A DNA stretch of 48,965 nucleotides, taken from contig NZ_RWKW01000027.1 in NCBI RefSeq assembly GCF_003970795.1, positions 1 to 48,965 of the forward strand. Reading direction: 5' to 3'. Every line of letters begins with the position of its first letter. Position 1 is the first letter of the stretch. The position numbers and the translations under genes were made by a program. Under the pieces are notes generated by a model. That model had not been told where the DNA came from. It saw only the letters and a list, made by a program, of their open reading frames with translations, and did not search any database. Of this stretch, positions 38,143-48,086 are shown in pieces. The stretch comes from Aquibium carbonis (GTDB lineage: Bacteria; Pseudomonadota; Alphaproteobacteria; Rhizobiales; Rhizobiaceae).

Positions 38143-39030
38143 ATGTCGATGCACGGACATGTTTCCGTTTCGAGAATGGCCTCTGCCGGGCCGACGGTGG
38201 CCATCGCCTTCGGAGGCGGTGGCGCACGCGGCCTTGCGCATATCCATGCCATCGAAGCGCTCGACGAACTGGGGATCCGCCCGGCCGCCATCGCCGGCTC
38301 GTCCATCGGCGCGATCATCGGCGCCGGGATGGCCGCTGGCATGAGCGGGCGGGACATTCACCGCTACGCCCATTCGATCCTCAGCCGCCGCGCGGAGGTC
38401 GCGGCGCGGATGTGGCGGGCCCGACCCGGCACGTTCTCGGAGTTCATGGACGGCGGGTTCCGGCTCACCCAGTTCAACATCGAGCGCATTCTCGGCGCCT
38501 TCCTGCCGGCCGCGATCCCGCAGACCTTCGAGGAGCTGGAGATTCCGCTCTTCGTGACGGCGGTGGATTTCTACCGGCACGAGCAGGTGATCTTCAGCGA
38601 AGGCGGGCTGTCTTCGGCGATCGCCGCCTCTGCCGCCATCCCGGCCGTGTTCCGCCCCGTCCGGCGTGAGGGACGCATTCTGATCGACGGCGGCATCTGC
38701 AATCCGGTGCCTTTCGACCTCATAGAGGGGAAGGCCGACATCACCATCGCCATCGACGTGGTCGGCATGCCGACGCCCAACAACCACCGTATCCTCAACT
38801 CGCTCGAGCTGGTCTTCGGCTCCACGCAGCTGATGATGCAGTCGATCATCCAGATGAAGTTGAAAACCTGCCGGCCGACGATCTTCCTCCGTCCGCCGGT
38901 ATCGCGCTTCCGCGTCCTCGACTTCCTGCGCATGGAGGCGATCATGGCCCAGACGGCGCCGCTGAAGGACGAGCTGAAGCGGGCCATCGAGGCGGCGTTC
39001 CTCGCCCACGACGCGCTGGAGCACGCCTGA
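38143..39030 (+). CDS. Patatin-like phospholipase
   Basis: A Ser-Asp dyad lipid hydrolase of 295 residues. Visible: the oxyanion loop GGGGARG, the nucleophile S54 in GSSIG, and D182 in IDGGICNP. This resembles the RssA/YlbK-type bacterial patatins. The start is ATG 38143 or the in-frame ATG at 38149, which is better spaced from the purine-rich GGAAGGA. It ends 3 bp from the convergent MATE gene. Confidence 0.9.
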   Translation: MSMHGHVSVSRMASAGPTVAIAFGGGGARGLAHIHAIEALDELGIRPAAIAGSSIGAIIGAGMAAGMSGRDIHRYAHSILSRRAEVAARMWRARPGTFSEFMDGGFRLTQFNIERILGAFLPAAIPQTFEELEIPLFVTAVDFYRHEQVIFSEGGLSSAIAASAAIPAVFRPVRREGRILIDGGICNPVPFDLIEGKADITIAIDVVGMPTPNNHRILNSLELVFGSTQLMMQSIIQMKLKTCRPTIFLRPPVSRFRVLDFLRMEAIMAQTAPLKDELKRAIEAAFLAHDALEHA

Positions 39031-39033
39031 ACC

Positions 39034-40473
39034 TCAGTCGAGCATGGTCGAGGCCTTGCCGGTCGAGAAGGGCGAATGCGATGCCGGCGGCGGTCCGGGC
39101 AGCGGTGGCCCGGGCGGGGCGCGATCGGCCACGTCCCGCACGATCCGGAAGCACCAGATCAGGGCGGCGATGCCGAACATCACGGAACCCAGCGCCCATC
39201 CGCCGATGACGCCCGATGCGCCGTAGTGGTGCGCGCCGATCCAGACGAAGGGAATGGTGCCCAGCGTGGCGCGGCCCCAGTTGAAGATCGTCGAATAGCC
39301 CGGATAGCCGAGATTGTTGAACGCCGCATTCGCCACGAACAGCGCGCCGTTGAACAGGAAGCTGCCGGCGGCAAACAGGCAGAAGAACTCGATCAGGTCG
39401 CGCGCCGCCGCGGTCGCCCCGAACAGGTCTGCGATCTGGTGCCTGAAGATGGCCAGCAGCGCCCAGGCAGCGATGACATAGGCCAGCGTGACCAGCAGGC
39501 TGTCGCGCATCACCGACATCAGCCTGTCGTAGCGGCGCGCGCCGTAGTTCTGGCCGAGAATCGGTCCGACCGCGCCGGACAGCGCGAAGATCACGCCGAA
39601 GGCGACCGGGACCAGCCGCCCGATGATGGCCCAGCCGGCGACCGCATCGTCGCCGAAGCGTGCGATCTCGGCGGTCACGTAGGCGTTTCCGACCGGCGTC
39701 GCCAGTTGTGTGGCGACAGCGGGAAGGCCGATGACGAAGAAGGGCCGGGCCGCGTTGCGCAGCCGCGCGAGGTTCGGCCATGCCACCAGCCGGTGCACCA
39801 CCATGGCGCCATGCAGGCCGACCACCACCATCAAGACGCGCGCCAGGACGGTGGATATCGCCGCGCCGTCGAGCCCCAGCCCGAAGCCGAAGATCAGGAT
39901 CGGATCGAGGATCGCGGCGGCGAAGCCGCTCGACAGCGTCACGTACATGGAGCGACGCGCGTCGCCGGCGCCGCGCATGATCCCGGTCGTGCACATGCCC
40001 ACCGCGACCAGGGCCGAAGACGGAAGCACGATCTGCATGAAGCGGGTGGCGAGCTCGAGCGTCTGCCCGGTGGCGCCCAGCAGCGCCAGCAGCGGGTGCA
40101 GGAAGGGCCAGACGATCGCCGACAACACCGCCAGCGTGAGCGCCATGATGACGATCGCCGCGCCGCCCATGGCGGCCGCATCTTCCCGGCTGCCGCGCCC
40201 CAGCGCCCGCGACACCAGAGCCGACGTCGCGATGGTGAAGCCGATCGCCACCGAGACGGTGAAGAACATCAGCGTGGCGGAGAAGCCGATCGCGGCGGCG
40301 AGTTCCTTCACGCCGAGCAGGGAGATGTAGAACAGGTTCAGCGCGTCGACGAGGAAGATGGCGATCAGCCCGATCGAACCGGTGGCCGTCATCACGACGA
40401 CATGGCGCAGCGTCGAGCCGGTGGTGAACTTGGCCGGCGCCGGCCCGGCGGGGCTTGCGGATGGGGTGCTCAC
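39034..40473 (-). CDS. MATE family efflux transporter
   Basis: A multidrug and toxin extrusion protein of 479 residues with about 12 hydrophobic segments, an internal two-fold repeat, and the GAVGPILGQNYGARRYDR stretch that repeats the LVSRALGRGSR stretch of the first half. Antiport against Na+ or H+ is expected from family. It lies 34 bp downstream of the KefB-type gene on the same strand, so the two are probably one transcript. The substrate is unknown. Confidence 0.92.
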   Translation of the reverse strand: MSTPSASPAGPAPAKFTTGSTLRHVVVMTATGSIGLIAIFLVDALNLFYISLLGVKELAAAIGFSATLMFFTVSVAIGFTIATSALVSRALGRGSREDAAAMGGAAIVIMALTLAVLSAIVWPFLHPLLALLGATGQTLELATRFMQIVLPSSALVAVGMCTTGIMRGAGDARRSMYVTLSSGFAAAILDPILIFGFGLGLDGAAISTVLARVLMVVVGLHGAMVVHRLVAWPNLARLRNAARPFFVIGLPAVATQLATPVGNAYVTAEIARFGDDAVAGWAIIGRLVPVAFGVIFALSGAVGPILGQNYGARRYDRLMSVMRDSLLVTLAYVIAAWALLAIFRHQIADLFGATAAARDLIEFFCLFAAGSFLFNGALFVANAAFNNLGYPGYSTIFNWGRATLGTIPFVWIGAHHYGASGVIGGWALGSVMFGIAALIWCFRIVRDVADRAPPGPPLPGPPPASHSPFSTGKASTMLD

Positions 40474-40507
40474 GTCGTCTCCTGATGTCGATGCCGCATG
40501 GAGTGCA

Positions 40508-42313
40508 TCAGCTGCGCGCAGGTTCGGTCTCGTCGGGCCCGTCGGGCAGGCGGTCGATGCGCCGGCCCTCGCGCTTCGGCCTGACCAGCGGTTCGGGGAA
40601 CGAGAGCGAGATGCCCGGATCCTTCAGGCCCGCCGCCTGGATCGACAGGCGTTCCTCGTCCCGGTGCCGCACGTCGTCGACGATGTCGGCCGCCGTCTCC
40701 TCCTCGATCCCGACCGCCTGGAGGGTCATCCTGCCGAACAGCAGGCCGGACTCCAGCGTCTCGCGGATCTCGTACTCGACGTCCCGCGCCCGCAAGGACA
40801 GGGTGTGGTCGCGGTCGTAGGAGCGGACGAACAGGCGCACATGCGGGAACTCGCTCTGAATCAGGTTGACGATCTGGTCCGTCCCTTCGCGGCCATGGGT
40901 GCACACCGCGACGATGCGGGCCTCGCGGATGCCCGCCGCTTCGAGGACGTCCTTGCGGCGGCCGTCGCCGAAATAGATGCGGAAGCCGAACTTCTCCACC
41001 GCCCGCACGCGGTTGGCCGAATGGTCGATGATCGTGACCCGGGCGCCGCCCGACAGGAGAACCTGCGAGGCGATCTGGCCGAAACGGGAGAAGCCGATCA
41101 TCAGGACGTCGGAACCCGCGCCTTCGAAGTCCTCCTCCATGGTCTCTTCCTTCTCGGCGGGGATCAGGAAGCGCCCGAGTGACACCGCGAGCGGCGTGGC
41201 GACCATCGTGACGGTGATCACGGCGATCAGCAGCGACGAAAGCTCGGGCGGCAGGAGGACCGCCGCGGTGGCGGCCGAGAAGATGACGAAGCCGAACTCG
41301 CCGCCCTGCGGCAGGAGCAGCGCGACCCGCACGGCGTCGGCATGCGTGGACCCGAAGGCCCGGCAGAGCCCATGGCAGATCACCGCCTTCACCAGCATCA
41401 GCACCGGCACCGCGACCAGGATGGTGAGCCATTCGGCCAGGACGATGTCGATGTCGAGCGACAGCCCGACCGCCATGAAGAAGACGGCGAGCAGGATGCC
41501 GCGGAAGGGCTCGATGCTGGTCTCGAGTTCGTGGCGGTAGGATGATTCGGCCAGCATGACGCCGGCCACGAAGGCGCCCATGGCCATCGACAGGCCGACG
41601 GACTGCATCAGCGTGGCCGCGCCGAGCACGACGAAGAGCGCGGCGGCGATCATCGCCTCGCGCGCGCCGGTGTTGGCGATGACGCGAAACAACGGGTTGA
41701 GCAGGTAGCGTCCGGTCGCGATCAGGGCCGCGATGGCGCCGACCGCGAAGGCGAAATGGCGAAAGCCGAACTCGCTGCCGTCTTCCGTGCCGGGTGCCAG
41801 CAAGGGCACGAGCGCCAGCAGCGGCACGATCGCCAGGTCCTGGAACAACAGGATGGAGAACGCGGTCTGGCCGTAGCGCTGGTTGGTGCCCTGGCTCTCG
41901 TCGAGCAGCTGAAGCGCGAAGGCGGTCGAGGAGAGCGCGAGGGTCATGCCGATGATCGTCGCCTGTTCCCAGCCAAGGCCCGCCGCCAGGCGCACGAGGC
42001 CGGTCAGCACGAGGCCGGTCACGATCACCTGCGCGGCGCCGAGGCCGAAGATGTCGCGGCGCATGGCCCACAATCGGCTCGGCTTCAGCTCCAGTCCGAT
42101 CACGAAGAGCAGCAGCACGACCCCCAGCTCGCCGAAATCGAGCAGGTCCTCGCCGCCGATGATGAGCGTGGCGATCGGGCCGAGGACGATGCCTGCGGCG
42201 ATGTAGCCCAGAACCGTCGCCATGCCGATGCGTTTGAAGATCGGCGCGGAGACGGCGACCGCGCCGAGCAGGATCAGGATTTCCGTGAACTGGGCACCGT
42301 GTTCCGTCGCCAT
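40508..42313 (-). CDS. KefB/KefC-type cation:proton antiporter with RCK domain
   Basis: A CPA2-family exchanger, 601 residues from ATG 42313, with GGAGAG 5 nt upstream. About twelve membrane segments come first (GIVLGPIATLIIGGEDLLDF, FQDLAIVPLLAL, GEFGFVIFSA). A cytoplasmic TrkA-N/RCK domain (about residues 398-520) follows, with nucleotide motif GFSRFGQ and the CTHGREGTDQIVN region. This is the usual layout of glutathione-gated potassium efflux systems. Divergent from pmbA across 148 bp; likely in an operon with the MATE gene. Confidence 0.93.
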   Translation of the reverse strand: MATEHGAQFTEILILLGAVAVSAPIFKRIGMATVLGYIAAGIVLGPIATLIIGGEDLLDFGELGVVLLLFVIGLELKPSRLWAMRRDIFGLGAAQVIVTGLVLTGLVRLAAGLGWEQATIIGMTLALSSTAFALQLLDESQGTNQRYGQTAFSILLFQDLAIVPLLALVPLLAPGTEDGSEFGFRHFAFAVGAIAALIATGRYLLNPLFRVIANTGAREAMIAAALFVVLGAATLMQSVGLSMAMGAFVAGVMLAESSYRHELETSIEPFRGILLAVFFMAVGLSLDIDIVLAEWLTILVAVPVLMLVKAVICHGLCRAFGSTHADAVRVALLLPQGGEFGFVIFSAATAAVLLPPELSSLLIAVITVTMVATPLAVSLGRFLIPAEKEETMEEDFEGAGSDVLMIGFSRFGQIASQVLLSGGARVTIIDHSANRVRAVEKFGFRIYFGDGRRKDVLEAAGIREARIVAVCTHGREGTDQIVNLIQSEFPHVRLFVRSYDRDHTLSLRARDVEYEIRETLESGLLFGRMTLQAVGIEEETAADIVDDVRHRDEERLSIQAAGLKDPGISLSFPEPLVRPKREGRRIDRLPDGPDETEPARS

Positions 42314-42461
42314 CCGTCTCTCCGGGCAGGTCCGTGTGCCGCGCCATTGCCGGCCACCCATTGCACAGTCCCGTCCGGAGCCATAGATGGTCCAGCAGAC
42401 GGGCCGGCGCGCCGCGCCCGAAACGTCATAGCCGAGGCGGCACCCCAACCGGAACTATTGC

Positions 42462-43799
42462 ATGTCCCTGAACACAGACAAACTCACCGATCTCGTCGGC
42501 TCGCTGGTGGACGCGGCCCGCCGCGCCGGCGCGGACGAGGCCGACGCGGTCGTCGCTCGCGGCCGTTCGACCAGCGTGTCCGTGCGTCTCGGCAAGGTGG
42601 AATCCACCGAGGCGTCCGAAGGCGACAGCCTCTCGCTGCGCGTTTTCGTCGGCAAGCGCGTGGCGAGCGTCTCGGCGACCATCGATTCCGACGTGAATGC
42701 GCTGGCGCAGCGCGCGGTGGCGATGGCGAAGGTGTCGCCGGAAGATCCCTATCAGGGCCTCGCGGATCCGGACCTCCTGGTGAAGGGCGTGGCCGACCTC
42801 GACCTGTTCGACGCGACCGAGGTCTCGGCGGAACGGTTGCGCCAGGACGCGCTCGCCGCCGAGGCGGCGGCGATGGACGTCCAGGGCGTCACCAATTCGA
42901 GCGGTTCCGGCGCCAGCGCGGGGCTCGGCGGAATGGTGCTTGCCACGTCGGCCGGATTTCTCGGCCACTACGTCGGCTCGCGCTTCTCGCGCTCCGTCAG
43001 CGTCATTGCGGGCGAGGGCACGGGCATGGAGCGCGACTACGACTTCTCCTCGCGCCTGTTCTTCGACGAGCTCGATGCGCCCGAGGCGATCGGCCGGCGC
43101 GCCGGCGAACGTGCGGTGCGGCGTCTGGGCGCGCGCAAGGTCAAGAGCGGCCCGGTGACGGTGGTCTACGATCCGCGGGTCGCGCGCGGCATCGCCGGGC
43201 ATCTCGCATCCGCCATCAACGGCGCATCGGTCGCGCGCAAGACGAGCTTTCTGCGCGACCGGATGGGCAAGCCCATCGCGTCGGCCTCGATCACCGTCAC
43301 CGACGACCCGAAGAAGCGTCGCGGCACCGCGTCGCGGCCCTTCGACGGCGAGGGAGTGGCCGGCGAGGCGCTCACCATGGTCGACCAGGGCGTCCTCCAG
43401 CACTGGTTCCTGTCCACCTCCACGGCGCGCGAACTCGGGCTCGTCACCAACGGGCGCGGTGCGCGGTCGGGAACGTCGGTCAACCCGACCTCGACCAATC
43501 TCGCGATCGAGCCGGGCGAAGCGAGCCCGCAGGACCTGATCGCCGGCCTTCCCAGCGGCTTCTACGTCACCGAGGTGTTCGGCCAGGGGGTCAACATGAT
43601 CACCGGCGAATACAGCCGCGGTGCGTCCGGCTTCTGGATCGAGAACGGCGCGCTGGCCTATCCCGTGTCCGAGGTGACGATCGCCTCGAACCTGAAGGAC
43701 ATGTTCATGGCCATGACGCCGGCCAGCGACATCGACCGGACGTTCGGAACAGCGGCGCCGACCCTTCTCGTCGAAGGAATGACCCTTGCCGGAAGCTGA
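42462..43799 (+). CDS. pmbA: TldD/PmbA family metalloprotease subunit PmbA
   Basis: A 445-residue PmbA (TldE). The partner TldD carries the HExxxH zinc motif; this protein lacks it, as expected. The PmbA signatures SGFYVTEVFGQGVNMITGEYS and GFWIENGALAYPVSEVTIASN are clear. TldD/PmbA degrade unfolded or modified peptides. It begins the rightward cluster, and its stop overlaps the next gene by 14 bp. Confidence 0.93.
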   Translation: MSLNTDKLTDLVGSLVDAARRAGADEADAVVARGRSTSVSVRLGKVESTEASEGDSLSLRVFVGKRVASVSATIDSDVNALAQRAVAMAKVSPEDPYQGLADPDLLVKGVADLDLFDATEVSAERLRQDALAAEAAAMDVQGVTNSSGSGASAGLGGMVLATSAGFLGHYVGSRFSRSVSVIAGEGTGMERDYDFSSRLFFDELDAPEAIGRRAGERAVRRLGARKVKSGPVTVVYDPRVARGIAGHLASAINGASVARKTSFLRDRMGKPIASASITVTDDPKKRRGTASRPFDGEGVAGEALTMVDQGVLQHWFLSTSTARELGLVTNGRGARSGTSVNPTSTNLAIEPGEASPQDLIAGLPSGFYVTEVFGQGVNMITGEYSRGASGFWIENGALAYPVSEVTIASNLKDMFMAMTPASDIDRTFGTAAPTLLVEGMTLAGS

Positions 43800-44613
43800 C
43801 GCCGCGCGCAACGCCGCCGATCTCGACCTCATCCTGACGGCCGCCCGCCAGGCGGGCGACATCGCCATGGGCTATTTCGGCCGCAAGCCCGAGGTGTGGC
43901 TGAAGGCGGGTAGCTCACCCGTCAGCGAAGCCGACTTCGCGGTGGACCGATTCCTGCGCGACAGCCTTTCGGCGGCGCGCCCCGCCTATGGCTGGCTGTC
44001 GGAGGAAACGGCCGACACACCGGAGCGGCTCGGCGCCGAGCGCACCTTCGTCGTCGATCCGATCGACGGCACCCGCGCCTTCATCGACGGGCGCGACACC
44101 TGGTGCGTCAGCATCGCCGTGGTGGAGCAGGGGGTGCCGGTGGCGGGCGTTCTGGCCTGTCCGGCCCTGAAGGAGACCTACTGGGCGGCCTCGACCGGCC
44201 CGGCCTTTCTCGACGGCGAGCCGATCTCCGTGCGCAGCGACGGCGGCCGGCCGAAGGTCGGCGGCCCGAAGGCGATCTTCAACATGCTGCCCGACGCGTT
44301 GCGGGATCGCTTCCTCATCACGCCCTACGTGCCCTCGCTCGCCTATCGGCTGGCGCTGCTGGCGCGGGGCGGCCTCGATGCCGCCCTCGTCAAGCCCGAT
44401 TCGCATGATTGGGATCTCGCTGCCGCCGATCTCATCCTGCGGCAGGCGGGCGGACAGGTCGTGGACGAACACGGACGGACGCTCCGCTACGCAGGCGAGC
44501 ATGTCCGCCACCAGATGCTCGTCGCCGGCAGCGGCGCACTGCTGGCGGAAATCCTCGAGGCCTTCGCCGCCAGGCGGCTCGCGCCGGTTTCCAACACCGG
44601 CGGAATGGTCTAA
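43786..44613 (+). CDS. Inositol monophosphatase family protein (CysQ-like)
   Basis: A lithium-sensitive-type phosphatase of 275 residues. Metal-binding motifs are visible: SEADFAVD, SEET, DPIDGT (near residue 91) and WDLAAADLIL. This pattern fits 3'(2'),5'-bisphosphate nucleotidase or inositol phosphatase; the substrate is not certain. The proposed start is TTG 43786, inside the end of pmbA, because the family N-terminus follows directly and no ATG lies closer. Confidence 0.88.
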   Translation: MPEADAARNAADLDLILTAARQAGDIAMGYFGRKPEVWLKAGSSPVSEADFAVDRFLRDSLSAARPAYGWLSEETADTPERLGAERTFVVDPIDGTRAFIDGRDTWCVSIAVVEQGVPVAGVLACPALKETYWAASTGPAFLDGEPISVRSDGGRPKVGGPKAIFNMLPDALRDRFLITPYVPSLAYRLALLARGGLDAALVKPDSHDWDLAAADLILRQAGGQVVDEHGRTLRYAGEHVRHQMLVAGSGALLAEILEAFAARRLAPVSNTGGMV

Positions 44614-44649
44614 TCAGGCTCGGCTCAAACCACATCAGCGGATTGGAAC

Positions 44650-44910
44650 ATGACAGAAAACGCCGAAGGCAAGCAACTCTTGCACCTCGTGTTCGGCGGC
44701 GAGCTGCAGTCGCTCGGCGAGGTCCGCTTCCGCAACCTCGACGAGCTCGACATCGTCGGCATCTTTCCCGATTACCGATCGGCCCAGACGGCCTGGCGCG
44801 CCAGGGCGCAGGCGACCGTCGACAACGCCCACATGCGCTATTTCATCGTCCATCTGCATCGCCTGCTGGATCCCGACGCCGACATGACGCCAAAAGTCGG
44901 CGGGGCCTGA
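44650..44910 (+). CDS. DUF4170 family protein
   Basis: A small protein of 86 residues matching DUF4170 (LLHLVFGGELQSLGEVRFR near the N-terminus, HMRYFIVHLHRLLDPD near the C-terminus). It is found in alphaproteobacteria between phosphatase and lysophospholipid-acyltransferase genes, and its function is unknown. Its stop codon shares one base with the next start, so it is probably coupled. The His-rich HLHRLL segment is conserved in the family as I recall. Confidence 0.85.
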   Translation: MTENAEGKQLLHLVFGGELQSLGEVRFRNLDELDIVGIFPDYRSAQTAWRARAQATVDNAHMRYFIVHLHRLLDPDADMTPKVGGA

Positions 44911-45707
44911 TGACGGACGTGCCTCCCTTGCTCGCCGCCGGCAACACCGGCGGACGGAGAAAGTCCCGATCCGCCAGGCCGGGTCCGTTGAAGGCGCTCT
45001 GGCGCAAGATCCGAACCCCTCTGGCCGAATCGCGCTTCGTCGCCGATGCGGTGGCGTTCGCGCTGGCCCAGACGCTCCGGTTCATCTTCGTCACCAATCG
45101 CACGGTGCCGGGATCGGACAGCCTGGACGATGCCTATGCGCAGTTCGCACCGGGAATCGCGGCGTTCTGGCATGGCCAGCACCTCATGGCGCCGTGCCTG
45201 AAGCCGCGTTCGCTCAAGATGGCGGCGCTGTTTTCGAAAAGCCGGGATGCCGAGCTCAATGCGCGCGTGGCGGAGCGGTTCGGCTTCGAGACGGTGCGCG
45301 GCTCGGGCGGCCGCGCAAACACCCACAACGCCGACAAGGGCGGTGCACGCGCCCTCATCATGCTGAAGCGCCTGCTCGACACGGGTCGCTCGGTGGCGAT
45401 GATCGCCGACATTCCGCACGGCACGCCGCGCGACGCCGGGCTGGGCATCGTCATGCTGGCCAAGTTCTCGGGCCGGCCGGTTGTGCCGGTCGCGCTGGCC
45501 ACGAGCCGGCGCAAGGTCATCGAATCGAGCTGGGACAAGACCACCATCAATCTGCCCTTCGGGCGCAAGGCGGTCATCGTCGGCGAACCCGTCTACGTGC
45601 CCGCGGACGCCGACGAGGCGATGCTCGAGCAGAAGCGGCGGGAGGTGACCGAAAGCCTCGACGCAGCCACGCGGAAGGCCTACGGGCTGGTCGATCGGTC
45701 GTCATGA
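44910..45707 (+). CDS. DUF374 lysophospholipid/lipid A acyltransferase-like protein
   Basis: A 265-residue protein from ATG 44910 in the LPLAT superfamily, DUF374 group. It shows the WHGQHLMAPC segment in place of the usual HX4D region, then a KGGARALIMLKRLL helix and an IPHGTPRDAGLGIVMLAK motif. Rhizobial homologues are thought to add an unusual fatty acid to lipid A, possibly the very-long-chain one, but that is unproven here. The stop overlaps waaA by 4 bp. Confidence 0.87.
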   Translation: MTDVPPLLAAGNTGGRRKSRSARPGPLKALWRKIRTPLAESRFVADAVAFALAQTLRFIFVTNRTVPGSDSLDDAYAQFAPGIAAFWHGQHLMAPCLKPRSLKMAALFSKSRDAELNARVAERFGFETVRGSGGRANTHNADKGGARALIMLKRLLDTGRSVAMIADIPHGTPRDAGLGIVMLAKFSGRPVVPVALATSRRKVIESSWDKTTINLPFGRKAVIVGEPVYVPADADEAMLEQKRREVTESLDAATRKAYGLVDRSS

Positions 45708-47020
45708 GCGAACGCTGGGCACGTGCCATGCTGACGGCCTATCGCTTCGCCGGAGCGGCGGCCTACCCGTTCGTGGGCGGCTACATCGCCTGGCGCACGA
45801 CGCGGGGCAAGGAAGAGCGGTCGCGCCGCCGCGAACGCTATGGCTTTGCCGTGGTCAAGCGTCCGCCCGGGCCGCTTGTCTGGATCCATGCGGCGAGCGT
45901 GGGCGAATCCTATGCGGTCATTCCGCTGGTCCGGCGCATTTCGGGCTTCGACATCAACGTGGTGTTCACGACGGGCACCGTCACGTCGGCGCAGATCGTC
46001 CAGTCGCGCTTCGACGAGAGGGTGCTGCACCAATATGTGCCGCTCGACCTGAAGCCGGCGGTGAGCCGCTTCCTCGACCACTGGAAGCCCGACCTCGCCA
46101 TCATCGCCGAGTCCGAAATCTGGCCGATGACCATTTTGGAACTCGGCGCGCGGCGCGTGCCGCAGGTGCTGGTCAACGGGCGTCTGTCGGACCGGTCCTT
46201 CGAAGCCTGGACCAAGCGCGCCTTTCTGGCCGAAGCCCTGTTCGAGAACCTGTCCCACGTGGTCGCGCAGTCGGAGATCGACGGTGAGCGGTTCCGCCAG
46301 CTCGGCGCACGGCCGGTCACGGTCTCGGGCAATCTCAAGGTCGATACCGATCCTCCGGCCGTCAACGAGCGGGAGTTGCGCCTGCTGCGTTCGCAGATCG
46401 GGCGTCGACCGACATGGGCGGCCATCTCCACCCACGACGGCGAGGAAGCGATCGCCATCGAGGTGCATCGGCTCCTGAAGCGGCGCTACCCCGACCTTTT
46501 GACGATCATCGTCCCGCGTCATCCCGAGCGAACCGAAGGCCTGCTCGGCGCCTTTTCTGCCGCCGGTCTCATGGTGGCGCGCCACAGCCTGGGCGAGCCG
46601 GTGGAGCCGGAGGTCGACATTCTCATCGGCGACACGATCGGCGACATGGGGCTTTACCTCCGTGTCACCGAGATCGCCTTCGTCGGCCGGTCGCTCACGG
46701 CGGAAGGCGGACAGAACCCGCTGGAGCCCGCCATCCTGGAAACGGCGATCCTCGCAGGCCGCAACGTCCAGAATTTCCGGGATTCCTATGAACGGCTGAT
46801 CGAGCGCGGCGGTGCGCGCCTCGTCGCCGATCGCGACATGCTGGCGGGCGCGGTGAACTTCCTGCTCGCAAACGAAGACAAGCGGCATGAGATGATCGCG
46901 GCCGCGCTGGCCACGGTCAACGAGATGCGCGGCGCGCTCCCCGCCACGCTGAAGGCGCTGGAGCCCTACATCAATCCGCTGATCGTCAAGGCGCGTCTCG
47001 ACGAAGGCGCGAGGCGCTGA
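45704..47020 (+). CDS. waaA: Kdo transferase
   Basis: Adds Kdo residues to lipid IVA at the inner membrane. It has 438 residues from ATG 45704 in an ATGA overlap with the DUF374 gene. A membrane-anchor segment lies near residues 15-30. The catalytic Glu is E68 in ASVGES, and the donor-binding GGQNPLEPAI motif and AIISTHDGEE-type acceptor segment (AAISTHDGEEAIAIE) are present. The gene order waaA-lpxK is usual in rhizobia. Confidence 0.95.
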   Translation: MSERWARAMLTAYRFAGAAAYPFVGGYIAWRTTRGKEERSRRRERYGFAVVKRPPGPLVWIHAASVGESYAVIPLVRRISGFDINVVFTTGTVTSAQIVQSRFDERVLHQYVPLDLKPAVSRFLDHWKPDLAIIAESEIWPMTILELGARRVPQVLVNGRLSDRSFEAWTKRAFLAEALFENLSHVVAQSEIDGERFRQLGARPVTVSGNLKVDTDPPAVNERELRLLRSQIGRRPTWAAISTHDGEEAIAIEVHRLLKRRYPDLLTIIVPRHPERTEGLLGAFSAAGLMVARHSLGEPVEPEVDILIGDTIGDMGLYLRVTEIAFVGRSLTAEGGQNPLEPAILETAILAGRNVQNFRDSYERLIERGGARLVADRDMLAGAVNFLLANEDKRHEMIAAALATVNEMRGALPATLKALEPYINPLIVKARLDEGARR

Positions 47021-47024
47021 CGGG

Positions 47025-48065
47025 ATGACGAGCGAGGCGCCGCCCTTCTGGTGGGAAACCGCGGACTGGCGGGCCTGGGCGCTCTGGCCGGCATCGGCGA
47101 TCTACGGCTTCGTCGCCGCACGGCGGATGATCGGCGCCCGGCGCGAAGCGCTCGACCTGCCGGTCCTGTGCGTTGGAAACTTCACCGTCGGCGGCGCGGG
47201 AAAGACACCGACCGTGGTGGCGCTGGCGGCGGAGGCACGGCGCCTCGGCCTCAAGCCGGGTGTCCTGTCGCGCGGCTATGGCGGCAGCGTCTCGGAACCC
47301 CACCTCGTCGACGTCCATCACGATACGGCACGCCATGTCGGCGACGAACCGATGCTGATTGCCCAGCACGCGCCCGTGGCGGTGTCGCCGGACCGGGCGG
47401 CTGGCGCGCGCATCCTGATCCGGCTGGGCTGCGACTTCCTCCTCATGGACGACGGTTTCCAGAGCGCGCGGGTCCATTTCGACCAGGCTTTGCTGGTCAT
47501 CGACGCCGCAAGGGGGCTCGGCAACGGCCATGTCATTCCCGGCGGGCCGATGCGAGCGCCGCTGCTGAGCCAGATTCGCTTCGCCGATGCCATCCTGGCG
47601 ATCGGAATCGGTGCGGGCGCCGAGGAGACCGTCCGCAAGGCGGCCCGTGCCGGCCGGCCGGTCCATCGCGCGCGGGTGAAGCCGCGCGACGCAGCCCGGA
47701 TCGCCGGCAAGCAACTTCTGGCTTTCGCGGGAATCGGCGATCCCTCGAAATTCTTCGCCACCGTCGAGGAGGCCGGGGGCACGATCGCCGCCCGGCGCGT
47801 GTTCGGCGACCATCACCCGTTCACCGATGCCGAAATCGCAGAGTTGTCGGCCGAAGCCGATCAGGCGGGGCTCATGCTGGTCACCACCGAGAAGGACGCC
47901 ATGCGCCTGAAGACCGGCACCCAGGCCGCGCGCGCGCTGGCCGAAAAGACGACGACGCTGCCGATCGATCTCGTTTTCGACGATCTCCAGGTGCCTCGGC
48001 GGCTGATCGAAGACACGGTCAAGGCGTTCGAGAAGCGACGGTTCGGCGTTGCCAAGAAACGGTAG
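47025..48065 (+). CDS. lpxK: Tetraacyldisaccharide 4'-kinase
   Basis: Phosphorylates the lipid A disaccharide to lipid IVA. It has 346 residues. The Walker A motif GNFTVGGAGKTP (residues 51-62) and MDDGFQS with the LLVIDAARGLGNG stretch match LpxK. An N-terminal hydrophobic segment anchors it to the membrane. It starts 4 bp after waaA and ends convergent with the DUF2093 gene. Confidence 0.95.
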   Translation: MTSEAPPFWWETADWRAWALWPASAIYGFVAARRMIGARREALDLPVLCVGNFTVGGAGKTPTVVALAAEARRLGLKPGVLSRGYGGSVSEPHLVDVHHDTARHVGDEPMLIAQHAPVAVSPDRAAGARILIRLGCDFLLMDDGFQSARVHFDQALLVIDAARGLGNGHVIPGGPMRAPLLSQIRFADAILAIGIGAGAEETVRKAARAGRPVHRARVKPRDAARIAGKQLLAFAGIGDPSKFFATVEEAGGTIAARRVFGDHHPFTDAEIAELSAEADQAGLMLVTTEKDAMRLKTGTQAARALAEKTTTLPIDLVFDDLQVPRRLIEDTVKAFEKRRFGVAKKR

Positions 48066-48086
48066 CCCGGCGGCTCGCGGCTTGGG

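Noticed and set aside
41756..43837. 693-codon plus-strand frame across the antiporter start and pmbA
   Set aside because: Shadow of the antiporter (antisense) and of pmbA (another frame); both real genes are well supported.
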